From positions 62,001 through 126,000 of the forward strand of contig CAXTAT010000007.1 in the NCBI GenBank assembly GCA_964242415.1: 64,000 nt of DNA, read 5' to 3'. Position 1 is the first letter of the stretch. Every line of letters begins with the position of its first letter. This DNA is from DASWOJ01 sp964242415. Its GTDB lineage: Bacteria > Pseudomonadota > Alphaproteobacteria > Acetobacterales > Acetobacteraceae. The position numbers were made by a program, and so were the translations under genes. This document shows positions 17,456 through 26,819 of the stretch, one piece after another. The notes under the pieces were generated by a model, which made no database searches, was not told the origin of the DNA, and saw nothing but the letters and a program-made list of their open reading frames with translations.

Positions 17456-17794
17456 CGCGCCTAGTCTCCAGGATCAGACGCCCTACGTATGAGGCAGGAC
17501 GTGCCCGCCCGGGACGTGTGCCGGGCAGGGCGGGTTGACGGAACGGTCGAACGAACCAGCGAAAGCAAGGTGTGCCAGAACGCTTGACGTCGTTGCGTAA
17601 CCCCGAGGGCCAGAGGCACGTGCGTTGCTGCGTGACCGCCGAAATAGGACCACATGCCCCCCCTTGCAAGGGAAAATGCGGGACGCGGCAGGATTAATAT
17701 CAGAAGCTGTGCACACCCTGCCTGCCCCCTGGCCGCCGCCCGGCCGCTGTGCCGCAATACGGACGTAGATTGTTGGTTTTATGAGGAAATCGTG
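17456..17794. other. Intergenic region between divergent decarboxylase and brkB genes
   Basis: No gene is supported in this 339 bp stretch. It must hold both divergent promoters. A short palindrome CCTTGCAAGG near 17660 and an AT-richer patch around 17690-17780 are the only notable features. Frames reading through it have no ribosome site or recognisable sequence. Confidence 0.5.
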
Positions 17795-18877
17795 ATGGAA
17801 CTCCAACCATCCCAACCCGAGGCTGACACCGCCGAACCCGTGGCGGCGACGCAGCCGATCACCGCGCCGTCGGGGCCGCGGGCCGAGGCCGCCGGGCCAG
17901 GCCCCGAAGCCATGCGGCTGGCGTTCGAGCCGGCCGCGGAGGCGCTGGGCCGCCATGCCGCATCCCCTGCGGACATCCCCTGGGCCGGCTGGAAGGCGGT
18001 GCTGCGCCGCACCCTGATCGAGATGCTGACCGACCGCGTGTCGCTCGTCGCCGCCGGCTGCGCCTTCTATGCGACGCTGGCTTTGTTCCCCGCCATGTCC
18101 ATGCTGATCAGCATCTACGGCCTGCTGTTCGATCCCGTGACCGTCGAGCCGCAGTTGGAGGTGCTGCGCGGCCTGGTGCCGCCCTCCGCCTTCACGCTGA
18201 TCTCTGAGCGCGTCCACATGCTGGTGTCGCGCCCGTCGGGATCGCTGGGATGGAGCCTGCTGCTGAGCACGGGCATCACGCTGTGGAGCAGCGCCACCGG
18301 CACCAAGTCGATCATCATCGCCCTCAACCTCGCCTATGAGGAGCGGGAGCGGCGGAGCGTGCTGCGATTCCAACTTACGGCGTTCACCATCACGCTGCTG
18401 GCCATCATCAGCGCGGTGATCGGCCTGGCGCTGCTGGTGGGCCTGCCGGCGGTGCTGGCCAACCTGGGGTTCGCCTCGCACCAGAAGCTGCTGATTCGCC
18501 TGGCCAGCCTCGCCCTGCTGGTGCTGGCGGTGCTCACGGGCCTGTCGCTGCTGTACCGCTACGGACCGAGCCGGGAGCGTCCGCGCTGGCATTGGGTGAC
18601 ACCGGGGTCGATCGCGGCGACGGTGCTGTGGGTGGCTGTGTCGGCGCTGTTCTCGCTCTATGTTGGGCAGTTCGCCAGCTATGACGCGACCTATGGCTCG
18701 CTGGGCACCGTCGTCGGCATCATGATGTGGTTCTTCGTCACCGCCTACGCCGTGCTGCTCGGGGCGGAGCTGAACGCCGAGCTGGAGCTGCAGACGGTGG
18801 TGGACTCTACTGAAGGGCCGCCGCTGCCGCTCGGCCGGCGTGGCGCCTATGTCGCAGACCATGTCGCCGAGGACTGA
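17795..18877 (+). CDS. YihY/BrkB family inner-membrane protein
   Basis: This 360-residue protein begins with a Glu/Ala/Pro-rich cytosolic segment of about 60 residues. Six or so membrane helices of the YihY/virulence factor BrkB fold follow. Typical sequence includes GCAFYATLALFPAMSMLIS (residues about 86-104) and SLYVGQFASYDATYGSLGTVVGIMMWFF near the C-terminus. The family was once thought to be RNase BN; its true role is unsettled. A GAGGAAAT site precedes ATG 17795. Its 3' end overlaps the antisense rlpA gene by 71 bp. Confidence 0.92.
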   Translation: MELQPSQPEADTAEPVAATQPITAPSGPRAEAAGPGPEAMRLAFEPAAEALGRHAASPADIPWAGWKAVLRRTLIEMLTDRVSLVAAGCAFYATLALFPAMSMLISIYGLLFDPVTVEPQLEVLRGLVPPSAFTLISERVHMLVSRPSGSLGWSLLLSTGITLWSSATGTKSIIIALNLAYEERERRSVLRFQLTAFTITLLAIISAVIGLALLVGLPAVLANLGFASHQKLLIRLASLALLVLAVLTGLSLLYRYGPSRERPRWHWVTPGSIAATVLWVAVSALFSLYVGQFASYDATYGSLGTVVGIMMWFFVTAYAVLLGAELNAELELQTVVDSTEGPPLPLGRRGAYVADHVAED

Positions 18878-19352
18878 CCTCGCCTGAGTCCATGTCGGCG
18901 GCGACCTCGCCATACGGCGCCTCCGCCACCTCGACCGGCTCGGCCTCGGCGACGCTGGTGAGCGTCACCATCCCGACGCCATCGGGCAGCATCCCAAGGC
19001 GCGACGCAGCGCCGCGGGACAGGTCGATGATGCGCCGGCCGTGATCCGGCTGGCGGTCGTTGATGGTGACGACGACGCTGCTGCCGCTGCCCTGCAGGGT
19101 GACGCGCACCCGGGTGCCCAGCGGCAGGCTGGCGTGGGCGGCGGTCATCGCGTTCTGGTTGAAGATCTCGCCGCTGCTAGTGGGGCGGCCGTTATGGAAC
19201 CCGCCATACCAGGATGCCTGTCCGCTCTCGTGCCAACCCGCCGGGTGTCCAAGGCGGATGTACTGGGCCTGGTATTGGGCTTGGGCGGACCCGGCCATCA
19301 GCATCATCGACGCGGCCAAGCCGGGCAGGGAGGGGATGGCGGCCTTGATCAT
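18807..19352 (-). CDS. RlpA-like septal ring lytic transglycosylase domain protein
   Basis: This 181-residue secreted protein has a signal peptide ending near AQAQ (about 22-25) and one double-psi beta-barrel. Motifs are GQASWYGGFHNGRPTSSGE, ALPLG-like ASLPLGTRVRVT, and VVVTINDRQPDHGRRIIDLSRGAASRLGM. RlpA proteins cut or bind denuded peptidoglycan strands. It lacks a SPOR domain, so it is a short form. ATG 19352 is preceded by a TGAGG site; a GTG at 19376 is an alternative. The Arg/His-rich C-terminal ~25 residues are encoded opposite the end of brkB. Confidence 0.88.
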   Translation of the reverse strand: MIKAAIPSLPGLAASMMLMAGSAQAQYQAQYIRLGHPAGWHESGQASWYGGFHNGRPTSSGEIFNQNAMTAAHASLPLGTRVRVTLQGSGSSVVVTINDRQPDHGRRIIDLSRGAASRLGMLPDGVGMVTLTSVAEAEPVEVAEAPYGEVAADMDSGEVSPRRHGLRHRRHAGRAAAAALQ

Positions 19353-19676
19353 CCGTAACCTCAAAACGTTGCTCACGTCCGAGTGATAACAGAGCTGGCG
19401 CTGACATCAACAGGTAATTTCGTTGCGGGTTACAGTCCTATCGGCTGGTCACTGGGAATATACCTTGGGGAACTTAGCTATAGAACCCCTGGAAAGTAGA
19501 TCATCCCAACTTCTACATACCTAAAAATAGCTTTATTCTGTCGGGGCCGGTCCCCGTGGTGCAGAGGCGATTACTTCGACTGTTATGCTGCTCTACCAGT
19601 CTATTCAGTAGCGCCAAAAACAGAAACGGCGCACCCGGGGGTGCGCCGTGAAGTGCTGACGGAGAATTACAAAGTA
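19353..19676. other. AT-richer intergenic region between rlpA and thiG
   Basis: This 324 bp stretch is visibly less GC-rich than its surroundings, especially 19430-19600. It carries the rlpA promoter side and, at its right end, the thiG terminator. No gene is supported, and no riboswitch-like element was recognised. Confidence 0.5.
19612..19648 (-). terminator. Rho-independent terminator after thiG
   Basis: A 10 bp perfect stem CGGCGCACCC/GGGTGCGCCG (19627-19648) is followed on the minus strand by TTTCTGTTTTT (19616-19626), immediately downstream of the thiG stop. Confidence 0.85.
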
Positions 19677-20465
19677 TTACCGGATCAGGCCCGCCAGCGG
19701 GCTGGACGGGTCCGCCCCCATCCGCCGCGGCATCCGCCCGGCCAGCCGCGCCAGCCGCCCGGCCTCAACCGCCGCCTTCATCGCGCGCGCCATCAGCACG
19801 GGGTCGCCGGCATGGGCGATGGCGGAGTTCAGCAGCACCGCGTCGCATCCCAGCTCCATGCCCACCGCCGCGTCCGAGGCGGTGCCGACGCCCGCGTCCA
19901 CCAGAACCGGCACCCCTGCCTGCTCGATCAGCATGGACAGCATGGCCGGATTCTGGATGCCCAGGCCCGAGCCGATCGGCGCCCCCAGCGGCATGATGGC
20001 GACGGCGCCGGCCTCCTCCAGCCGCTTGGCGGCGATGGGGTCGTCGGCGCAGTACACCATCACCTCGAACCCGTCGGCGACCAGCACGTCCAGCGCCTCA
20101 TGGGTGGCGCGCATGTCGGGATACAGGTGCGGCGGCGGCCCCAGCACCTCCAGCTTGACCAGGTTCCAGCCGCCGGCCTCCCGCGCCAGGCGCAGGGTGC
20201 GGACGGCGTCGTTGGCGGTGTGGCACCCGGCGGTGTTGGGCAGGTAGGTGTAGCGTTTGGGGTCCACGTGGTCCTGCAGCATGGGTGCCCCGGGGTCGGA
20301 CAGGTTCACCCGGCGGACCGCGACGGTCACCATCTCGGCGCCCGACGCCTCGATGGCGGCGGCGGTTTCCTCCAGGCTTTTGTACTTGCCGGTGCCCACC
20401 ACCAGCCGGGAGCGGAAGCTGCGGCCGGCGACGGTCCAGGTGTCAGATGCTTGATAGCCGTCCAT
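19677..20465 (-). CDS. thiG: Thiazole synthase ThiG
   Basis: ThiG builds the thiazole phosphate ring of thiamine from 1-deoxyxylulose 5-phosphate, dehydroglycine and ThiS-thiocarboxylate. The 262-residue TIM barrel shows the Schiff-base Lys104 in NLVKLEVLG, SRLVVGTGKYKS at the N-terminus, and the phosphate loops MPLGAPIGSGLGI and VLVDAGVGTASDA. It is 3 bp downstream of thiS. No thiO, thiE or thiF is in the window. A strong hairpin with a U-tract ends the operon. Confidence 0.97.
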   Translation of the reverse strand: MDGYQASDTWTVAGRSFRSRLVVGTGKYKSLEETAAAIEASGAEMVTVAVRRVNLSDPGAPMLQDHVDPKRYTYLPNTAGCHTANDAVRTLRLAREAGGWNLVKLEVLGPPPHLYPDMRATHEALDVLVADGFEVMVYCADDPIAAKRLEEAGAVAIMPLGAPIGSGLGIQNPAMLSMLIEQAGVPVLVDAGVGTASDAAVGMELGCDAVLLNSAIAHAGDPVLMARAMKAAVEAGRLARLAGRMPRRMGADPSSPLAGLIR

Positions 20466-20468
20466 GGG

Positions 20469-20681
20469 TCAGCCCCCTCCGATGAAGTGCACGATTTCCA
20501 ACTGGTCGCCGGGCCTCAGCAGGATCGCCTCGTAGGCCGAGCGCGGCACGATGGCCTCGTTGCGCTCGACGGCGACCTTGCGGCGGTCCAGGCCCAGCGC
20601 CGCCAAAAGGCCGGCCACCGTCTGGCCCGCCGGCACGTCCCGCGGCTCGCCGTTCACGGTGACTGTTTGCATGGGCGACAT
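20469..20681 (-). CDS. thiS: Sulfur carrier protein ThiS
   Basis: This 70-residue ubiquitin-fold protein carries sulfur as a C-terminal thiocarboxylate for thiazole synthesis. The C-terminus HFIGGG ends in the required Gly-Gly. Internal features are VNGEPRDVPAGQTVAGLLAALGL and VAVERNEAIVPRSAYE. ATG 20681 is chosen because an AAGGGA site lies upstream; ATG 20672 is an alternative three codons later. It is the first gene of thiS-thiG. Confidence 0.93.
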   Translation of the reverse strand: MSPMQTVTVNGEPRDVPAGQTVAGLLAALGLDRRKVAVERNEAIVPRSAYEAILLRPGDQLEIVHFIGGG

Positions 20682-20758
20682 ATGGAAGTCCCTTGCCGAT
20701 GGAGCAAGCGCCGCGCCCGAGTGCCAAGACAGCCGCCTGTCGTGCGGAGACGCTACCT

Positions 20759-20930
20759 GCTCCCTCTCCCCGCTTCGGGAGAGGGCCGGGGTGAGGGGGC
20801 CTAACAGCGTAGCCTCCGGCCCGGGCAGCCCCGGCCCAGGCAAGTCGGTTCCGGCGACGCCCGTCGCCCCCGGCACTGCAGCGAGCAAGACCCCCTCACC
20901 CCAGCCCTCTCCCGAAAGGGGAGAGGGAGT
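20759..20930. repeat. Pair D of inverted GC-rich palindromic elements, in the thiS-accB divergent region
   Basis: Facing copies lie at about 20759-20800 and 20888-20930. Stem loops differ slightly (CGCTTCGG and CGAAAGGG). They occupy the 385 bp space 20682-21066 between thiS and accB, which also holds both promoters. No TPP riboswitch motif (CTGAGA helix) was found upstream of thiS, and nothing else is recognisable there. Confidence 0.78.
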
Positions 20931-21066
20931 GAGTGCGGTCCTTGTCCCACGGGCGATTGCCGCTGCATACCGGCCCGGCATTGGACGCCACCCCCTGTGC
21001 CATGCTACCGCCCCACATCGCCCACAGCCCAGGCGCAGCCGGTGGCCCGGCATCGAGGAACCCACG

Positions 21067-21513
21067 TTGAGCCGCATCAAGTTCGACCCGGAGGCCATCC
21101 GCGCCCTGGCGACCATCCTGAGCGACACCGGCCTGACCGAGATCGAGATCGTCGAGGCCGACACCCGCATCCGCATCGTTCGCGCCGCCGCGCCGGTCAT
21201 GGCCCCGGTCAGCTTCGCCCAACCCGCGCCGCCGGCCGGCGCACCGCCCGTTGCAGCGCCGCCGCCAGTCCTGGACACTGCCGGAACCGTCCCCAGCCCG
21301 ATGGTTGGGATCGCCTACCTGTCCTCTGAACCCGGCACCCCGCCATATGTCACCGTGGGCCAGGCCGTCGCCGCCGGGCAAACGGTCATGCTGATCGAGG
21401 CGATGAAGACCTTCAACCAGATCAAGGCCCCCCGCGCCGGCACCGTCACCCGCATCCTGGTCAGCAGCGGCGAACCCGTCGAGTATGACCAGCCGCTGCT
21501 GGTCATCGATTGA
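21067..21513 (+). CDS. accB: Biotin carboxyl carrier protein of acetyl-CoA carboxylase
   Basis: AccB carries the carboxylated biotin of acetyl-CoA carboxylase, the first step of fatty acid synthesis. The 148-residue protein has an N-terminal IRALATILSDTGLTEIEIVE helix-strand region, a Pro/Ala-rich linker (about 50-75), and the biotinyl domain with Lys114 in EAMKTFNQ. The start is TTG at 21067, supported by a CGAGGAAC ribosome site and by the family N-terminus. The long in-frame upstream extension crosses thiS and repeat D and is not real. The accC start follows the TGA by 1 bp. Confidence 0.95.
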   Translation: MSRIKFDPEAIRALATILSDTGLTEIEIVEADTRIRIVRAAAPVMAPVSFAQPAPPAGAPPVAAPPPVLDTAGTVPSPMVGIAYLSSEPGTPPYVTVGQAVAAGQTVMLIEAMKTFNQIKAPRAGTVTRILVSSGEPVEYDQPLLVID

Positions 21514-21514
21514 C

Positions 21515-22858
<1,344 letters not shown>

Positions 22859-22904
22859 ACCGGAACTGCTTGGCAACGGCGTAGCGCCACGCCACGTTGG
22901 CCGC

Positions 22905-23588
22905 ATGTCACGGCGAACCGTCGAAGTCACCCCTGACCTGCTTCTCCGGGCCTATCGCGCCGGGCTGTTTCCCATGGCGGAAACCCGGCAGGGGTCGCGG
23001 CTATACTGGCTCGACCCGGAACTGCGGGGGGTGCTGCCGCTCGACGGCTTCCACCTACCGAAGCGGCTGCTGCGGACCGTGCTGTCGGGGCAGTACGAGG
23101 TGTCGTCCGACTGGGACTTCGCGGCTGTGGTCGCCGGGTGCGCAGCGGCGGGGCCGGGCCGTCAGGACACCTGGATCAATGCGGATATCGAGCGGCTGTT
23201 CGGTGCGCTGCACCGTCTGGGCCACGCGCACAGCGTCGAGTGCCGGCGGGATGGCGTGCTGGTCGGCGGCTTGTACGGCGTGTCGCTGGGCGGCGTGTTC
23301 TTTGGCGAGAGCATGTTCAGCACGGCGCGCGACGCCTCGAAGGTGGCGCTGGTCCACCTGGTCGCGCGCATGGGGATGGGCGGCTATACGCTGCTGGACA
23401 CGCAGTTCGTGACCACCCACCTGGCGCAGTTCGGCGCCGACGAAATCCCGCGTGAGGATTACAAGGCGCAGCTTGCCGCAGCCGTCGCAGTGCCGGCGGT
23501 GTGGCTGGCCGCGCCGGACCCCGCCGAGCTGGAGGCCGAGATCAGGATGCTCTACGCCCATTCCTGCCGCCGCGAGACGCCGGCATGA
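22905..23588 (+). CDS. aat: Leucyl/phenylalanyl-tRNA-protein transferase
   Basis: Aat adds Leu or Phe to proteins with N-terminal Arg or Lys, marking them for ClpAP (N-end rule). The 227-residue protein shows LLLRAYRAGLFPMAE, YWLDPELRGVLPLD, SVECRRDGVLVGGLYGVSLGGVFFGESMFS and LLDTQFVTTHLAQFGADEIPREDY, all family hallmarks. Its TGA overlaps the ATG of the next gene (ATGA), so a run of downstream genes is translationally coupled to it. Confidence 0.96.
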   Translation: MSRRTVEVTPDLLLRAYRAGLFPMAETRQGSRLYWLDPELRGVLPLDGFHLPKRLLRTVLSGQYEVSSDWDFAAVVAGCAAAGPGRQDTWINADIERLFGALHRLGHAHSVECRRDGVLVGGLYGVSLGGVFFGESMFSTARDASKVALVHLVARMGMGGYTLLDTQFVTTHLAQFGADEIPREDYKAQLAAAVAVPAVWLAAPDPAELEAEIRMLYAHSCRRETPA

Positions 23589-24244
23589 GGCTCGCCCTCG
23601 GCATGCTGCTGCTGACGGCCACGGCGGCGCACGCCCAGCTCATCAACCCGAGCGGCCCGGCGCCTCCGGCCAGCGACAGGCCCCCCACCATCGACAAGCC
23701 TCTGGCCGATAAGCCGGGCGTCACCCGGCCGTTGATTTTGCCGACGCGGGAGGCTTCGGTCCTGTACCGCGTCTCGTTCGGCGGCAATGCCCCGGTTGAA
23801 CTCCGCATCACCGCGCTGCCCAACGGTGGCACCATGCGGATCGACCTGCCGGACTTCACCTACATGCTGGTCAACCAGGCGGAAAAGCGGCTGGCGATGG
23901 TGGTGCCGAACGATCAGACGGTCATAGACGTGCCCTGGTCCGACAGCCCGGTGGACCAGTTCGTCCTGAACGCCCGCATGAGGTTCGTCCGCCGCAGCGC
24001 CGACACCGTGGCGGCCAACCGCTGCACCATCTGGGAGATGACGGTGGACCGCTCCCGCGGCGCCGTGTGCGTCACCGACGACGGCGTGCTGCTGCGGAGC
24101 GTGAACCAGGACGAGACGGGCCGGCGCAACATAATCGACGCGGTGAGCGTATCCTATACCCCGGCGCCGGCGAAGGAGTTCCTGCCGCCGCCGGACTTCA
24201 AGCATACGGCGGCGCCCCCCAACGGCTTTGGACCCAATCAATGA
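23585..24244 (+). CDS. Secreted protein, paralogue 1 of a tandem triplet (DUF4412-like, unknown function)
   Basis: This 219-residue protein has a signal peptide (residues 1-17, cleavage after AHA). A Pro-rich segment and a beta-rich domain follow. Features shared with the next two genes are a V-x-Y-R-V strand, R-S-A-D-T-V-A followed by C147-T-I-W-E, a second Cys162 in AVCVTDDGVLLRS, and a VSVSY strand. The two cysteines 15 residues apart probably form a disulfide. It overlaps aat and stands 4 bp into the next gene. The general look (beta sheet, lipid-protein-like fold with TDDGV) resembles DUF4412/LolA-like proteins, but the function is unknown. Confidence 0.75.
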   Translation: MRLALGMLLLTATAAHAQLINPSGPAPPASDRPPTIDKPLADKPGVTRPLILPTREASVLYRVSFGGNAPVELRITALPNGGTMRIDLPDFTYMLVNQAEKRLAMVVPNDQTVIDVPWSDSPVDQFVLNARMRFVRRSADTVAANRCTIWEMTVDRSRGAVCVTDDGVLLRSVNQDETGRRNIIDAVSVSYTPAPAKEFLPPPDFKHTAAPPNGFGPNQ

Positions 24245-24852
24245 GGCTGCCCACCCCCCTGCTGCTGGCGGCCGCTGTCGTCCTGGTCCAGGCCGCGCCG
24301 GCGCAAGCCGCGTCGCCGCAGGACCGCCCGCGCGTGCAGCCGGATCGCGACGTGACGGTGACCTACCGTGTGGAGGGCGCCGCCCAGCAGGCGCTCCCCG
24401 GCGGGGTTGGCGGCCCGTTGCGCCTGTCCTGGGACGCCGCTGGCCAGCGGCTGCGGGCGGAGCCGGCGAACCGGCCGCAGGCGGTGATCGTTGACCTGCC
24501 CCGCCACACCGCGTCCGTGGTGGACGACTCGATGCACGCCGTCCTGACGCTGCCGGTGCGGGAGCGCGACCTGCAGCCGCTCACCCTGGACGGCGTGCAG
24601 ATGACCCGGCGCGGCGCCGACACCGTTGCCGGACGCGCCTGCACCATTTGGGCCATGCAGGCTAAGCATGGCAGCGGCACCGTCTGCCTGACCCCGGACG
24701 GCGTGGCCCTGCGGGCGGAGGGCGAGATCGACGGGCGGCACGGCAGCTTCACCGCGACCGATGTGACGTATGGCGCTGTGGCTGCGGAGCTGTTCAAGGT
24801 TCCGCCGGGCTACATGACGCTGGCCATCCCAGACTTCGGCAACAAGCGGTGA
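24241..24852 (+). CDS. Secreted protein, paralogue 2 of the tandem triplet
   Basis: This 203-residue protein has a signal peptide ending near AQAAS (about 21-25). The mature domain holds the triplet signature: DRDVTVTYRV (36-44), TRRGADTVAGRAC134TIWAM, VC149LTPDGVALRAEG, DVTYG and FKVPPGYMT. It is translationally coupled on both sides (4 bp overlaps). Identity to paralogue 3 is clearly higher than to paralogue 1, judging by the RDVxVTYR and TRRGxDxVAG segments. Confidence 0.75.
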   Translation: MRLPTPLLLAAAVVLVQAAPAQAASPQDRPRVQPDRDVTVTYRVEGAAQQALPGGVGGPLRLSWDAAGQRLRAEPANRPQAVIVDLPRHTASVVDDSMHAVLTLPVRERDLQPLTLDGVQMTRRGADTVAGRACTIWAMQAKHGSGTVCLTPDGVALRAEGEIDGRHGSFTATDVTYGAVAAELFKVPPGYMTLAIPDFGNKR

Positions 24853-25406
24853 ACGGCGCCGTCGCGGTCCCGGTCCTGCTGGCGCTCATGTCATCCAGCC
24901 CCGCCTGGGCGCAGGATCGCCCGCCGGTGACGCCGACGCGGGACGTGGACGTGACCTACCGGGCCGGTGAGGGGACCAAGGCGGTTGAGCAGCGGGCGAG
25001 GTTCCAAGCGTCCAACCAGCGGCTGCGGCTGGACCTGCCGACACCGGGCGTTTACGCCATCCTGGATTATCCGGCCCACACCCTGGCGGTGGTCAGCGAG
25101 CCCAGGCGCGCGGTGCTCGACATGCCGGCGCCGGCTGGGGCCATCGCAGGCGTCGCCCCCGCCGGCGTGTTCACCCGCCGGGGCATGGACCGGGTTGCCG
25201 GCCTAGCCTGCACGGACTGGGAAACCGCTGACAACAGCGGCCTGCCGACCCTAGCCTGCTTCACCGACGACGGCGTGATGCTGCGGGCCCGGCACGGCGG
25301 CCAGTTGCTGGTGCAGGCGGTCCGCGTCAGCTACGGCGCGCAGGACGCCACCGCCTTCACCGTGCCGGCAGGCTATTCCCATGCCCGGCCGCAGGCGCCC
25401 CGGTGA
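24849..25406 (+). CDS. Secreted protein, paralogue 3 of the tandem triplet
   Basis: This 185-residue protein starts at GTG 24849, overlapping the previous stop (GTGA), and has a signal peptide ending at AWAQ. The signature is RDVDVTYRAG (31-40), TRRGMDRVAGLAC121TDWE, LAC137FTDDGVMLRAR, VRVSYG and FTVPAGYS. It is also coupled to the downstream MsrQ-like gene by a GTGA overlap. Function is unknown; conserved Cys pair spacing is 16 here against 15 in its neighbours. Confidence 0.75.
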   Translation: MNGAVAVPVLLALMSSSPAWAQDRPPVTPTRDVDVTYRAGEGTKAVEQRARFQASNQRLRLDLPTPGVYAILDYPAHTLAVVSEPRRAVLDMPAPAGAIAGVAPAGVFTRRGMDRVAGLACTDWETADNSGLPTLACFTDDGVMLRARHGGQLLVQAVRVSYGAQDATAFTVPAGYSHARPQAPR

Positions 25407-26680
25407 GCGCCATGCTACAGGCCGTGAAGGGCCAGGCGCCGTGGCGCGACCGGCGCGGGCGGCTGCAACCGCTGCGGGCGGTGACGTTCACGCTGCTGCT
25501 GCTGCCGGGGCTGTGGCTGGCGGTCCGCTGGGGCGCCCATATGCTGGGGGCGGAGCCGGTGCATGCCATGGTGCTCAGCACCGGCTACTGGGCGATCTGG
25601 ATCCTGCTGGCGTCGCAGGCGGTGTCGCCCGCCAAGTCGCTGCTAGGGATGCCGAACCTGGTGGTGGTGCGCAGGATGATCGGCGTCGCCGTGGCGGTGT
25701 ATGCGGGCCTCCACCTGCTGCTTTACACGGCCGACCAGAACTGGCGGCTGCTGACGGTGGCGACCGAGATTGCAGTCCGGTTCTACCTGACGATCGGCTT
25801 CGCGGCCTTGCTGGGCCTGGGCGTGCTGGCGTGGACATCGACCGATGCCTGGGTGAAGCGGCTGGGCAAGAACTGGAAGCGGCTGCACCGCTATGTCTTT
25901 GGGCTGGCGGTGCTGGCGGCGGCGCATTTCTTCCTGCAATCCAAGGCGGACGTGTCGGCGGCCACGCTGGCGGCGGGGGTGTTCACCTGGCTGATGCTGT
26001 GGCGGCTGCTGCCGGCCGGGCGGGACCGCGGACTGGCGCCGTTGCTGGGCCTGGCGGCGGCCGCGGCCGCGGTGACGCTGGGGATCGAGTATGCATGGTA
26101 CCGCTTCGGCACGCGCATCGACCCGCTGCGGGTGCTGCGTGGCGAGTTCGACCTGACGTTCGGCGTGCATCCGGCTGGGCTGGTGCTGGTGCTCGGGCTT
26201 GTGGCCGCGGCGGCGCTGGAGATGCGGAAGCTCGGGCAGGGGCGGTTGGGGCAGGCGCCGGCCTTCACCGTCCTGCTTTATGCCGCTGGAGCACTGGTGT
26301 TCCCGGCGGTGTGCCTGGTGATGGGCTGGCCGTTGGACGACGTGGTGCCGGACGGGGTGCTGCCGGATGGGATATCCCCGGCCTGGCTTTTGGCGGCGGG
26401 GGTGGTGCTGTTCGCGTTGCTGGGCGTGGGCCGCTATTGGCTGCGCGGCACCCGGCAGAGCCGGGCCGTGGACGCCTTTTGGGCCGCTGCGGGGCTGTTT
26501 CCGTTCCTGTTGTCCGGCGTGGACCAGCACGGCATCGTCGTTGCCTGCGGCCTGGTGGCGGTGGCGGGCGCGGCGGTGCTGACCTGGCGCACTTGGCCGG
26601 TATCGCGTGCGGCGGCGCTGCTGGTGCTGCCGCTGGCGGCGGGGGTGGCGATGGAGGCGGCCTCGGTCCTGCTCGCCTGA
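25403..26680 (+). CDS. MsrQ/YedZ-like heme membrane protein with a large extra C-terminal membrane domain
   Basis: Residues 1-210 resemble MsrQ, the heme b quinol-linked partner of the periplasmic methionine sulfoxide reductase MsrP. The evidence is PAKSLLGMPNLVVVRRMIGV, His104 in YAGLHLLLY, His162 in KRLHRYVF and His175 in AAAHFF. MsrQ is normally about 200 residues; this protein has 425. The second half adds six or more membrane segments, including GLVLVLGLVAAAALEM and GVDQHGIVVACGLVAVAGA. No msrP is nearby. Instead it follows the secreted triplet with GTGA coupling, suggesting that it supplies electrons to, or acts with, those proteins (inference). Confidence 0.75.
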   Translation: MSAMLQAVKGQAPWRDRRGRLQPLRAVTFTLLLLPGLWLAVRWGAHMLGAEPVHAMVLSTGYWAIWILLASQAVSPAKSLLGMPNLVVVRRMIGVAVAVYAGLHLLLYTADQNWRLLTVATEIAVRFYLTIGFAALLGLGVLAWTSTDAWVKRLGKNWKRLHRYVFGLAVLAAAHFFLQSKADVSAATLAAGVFTWLMLWRLLPAGRDRGLAPLLGLAAAAAAVTLGIEYAWYRFGTRIDPLRVLRGEFDLTFGVHPAGLVLVLGLVAAAALEMRKLGQGRLGQAPAFTVLLYAAGALVFPAVCLVMGWPLDDVVPDGVLPDGISPAWLLAAGVVLFALLGVGRYWLRGTRQSRAVDAFWAAAGLFPFLLSGVDQHGIVVACGLVAVAGAAVLTWRTWPVSRAAALLVLPLAAGVAMEAASVLLA

Positions 26681-26819
26681 GGCGCGTAGGCGGTCGTTGG
26701 CTCGTCCAGCGCTTGAAGGCCAGCCCGACCTGCCAGCGGGTCTTCGATGCTTTCAGGTTAGCCGAGCGCCATGTCAGCGGAAGCTCCGCGTGTCCGGCCC
26801 AACCTCTCCACCCTGGCCG

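Noticed and set aside
20682..21066. Possible TPP riboswitch upstream of thiS
   Set aside because: The conserved CTGAGA and pyrophosphate-helix sequences were not found; the region is explained by the palindromic repeat pair.
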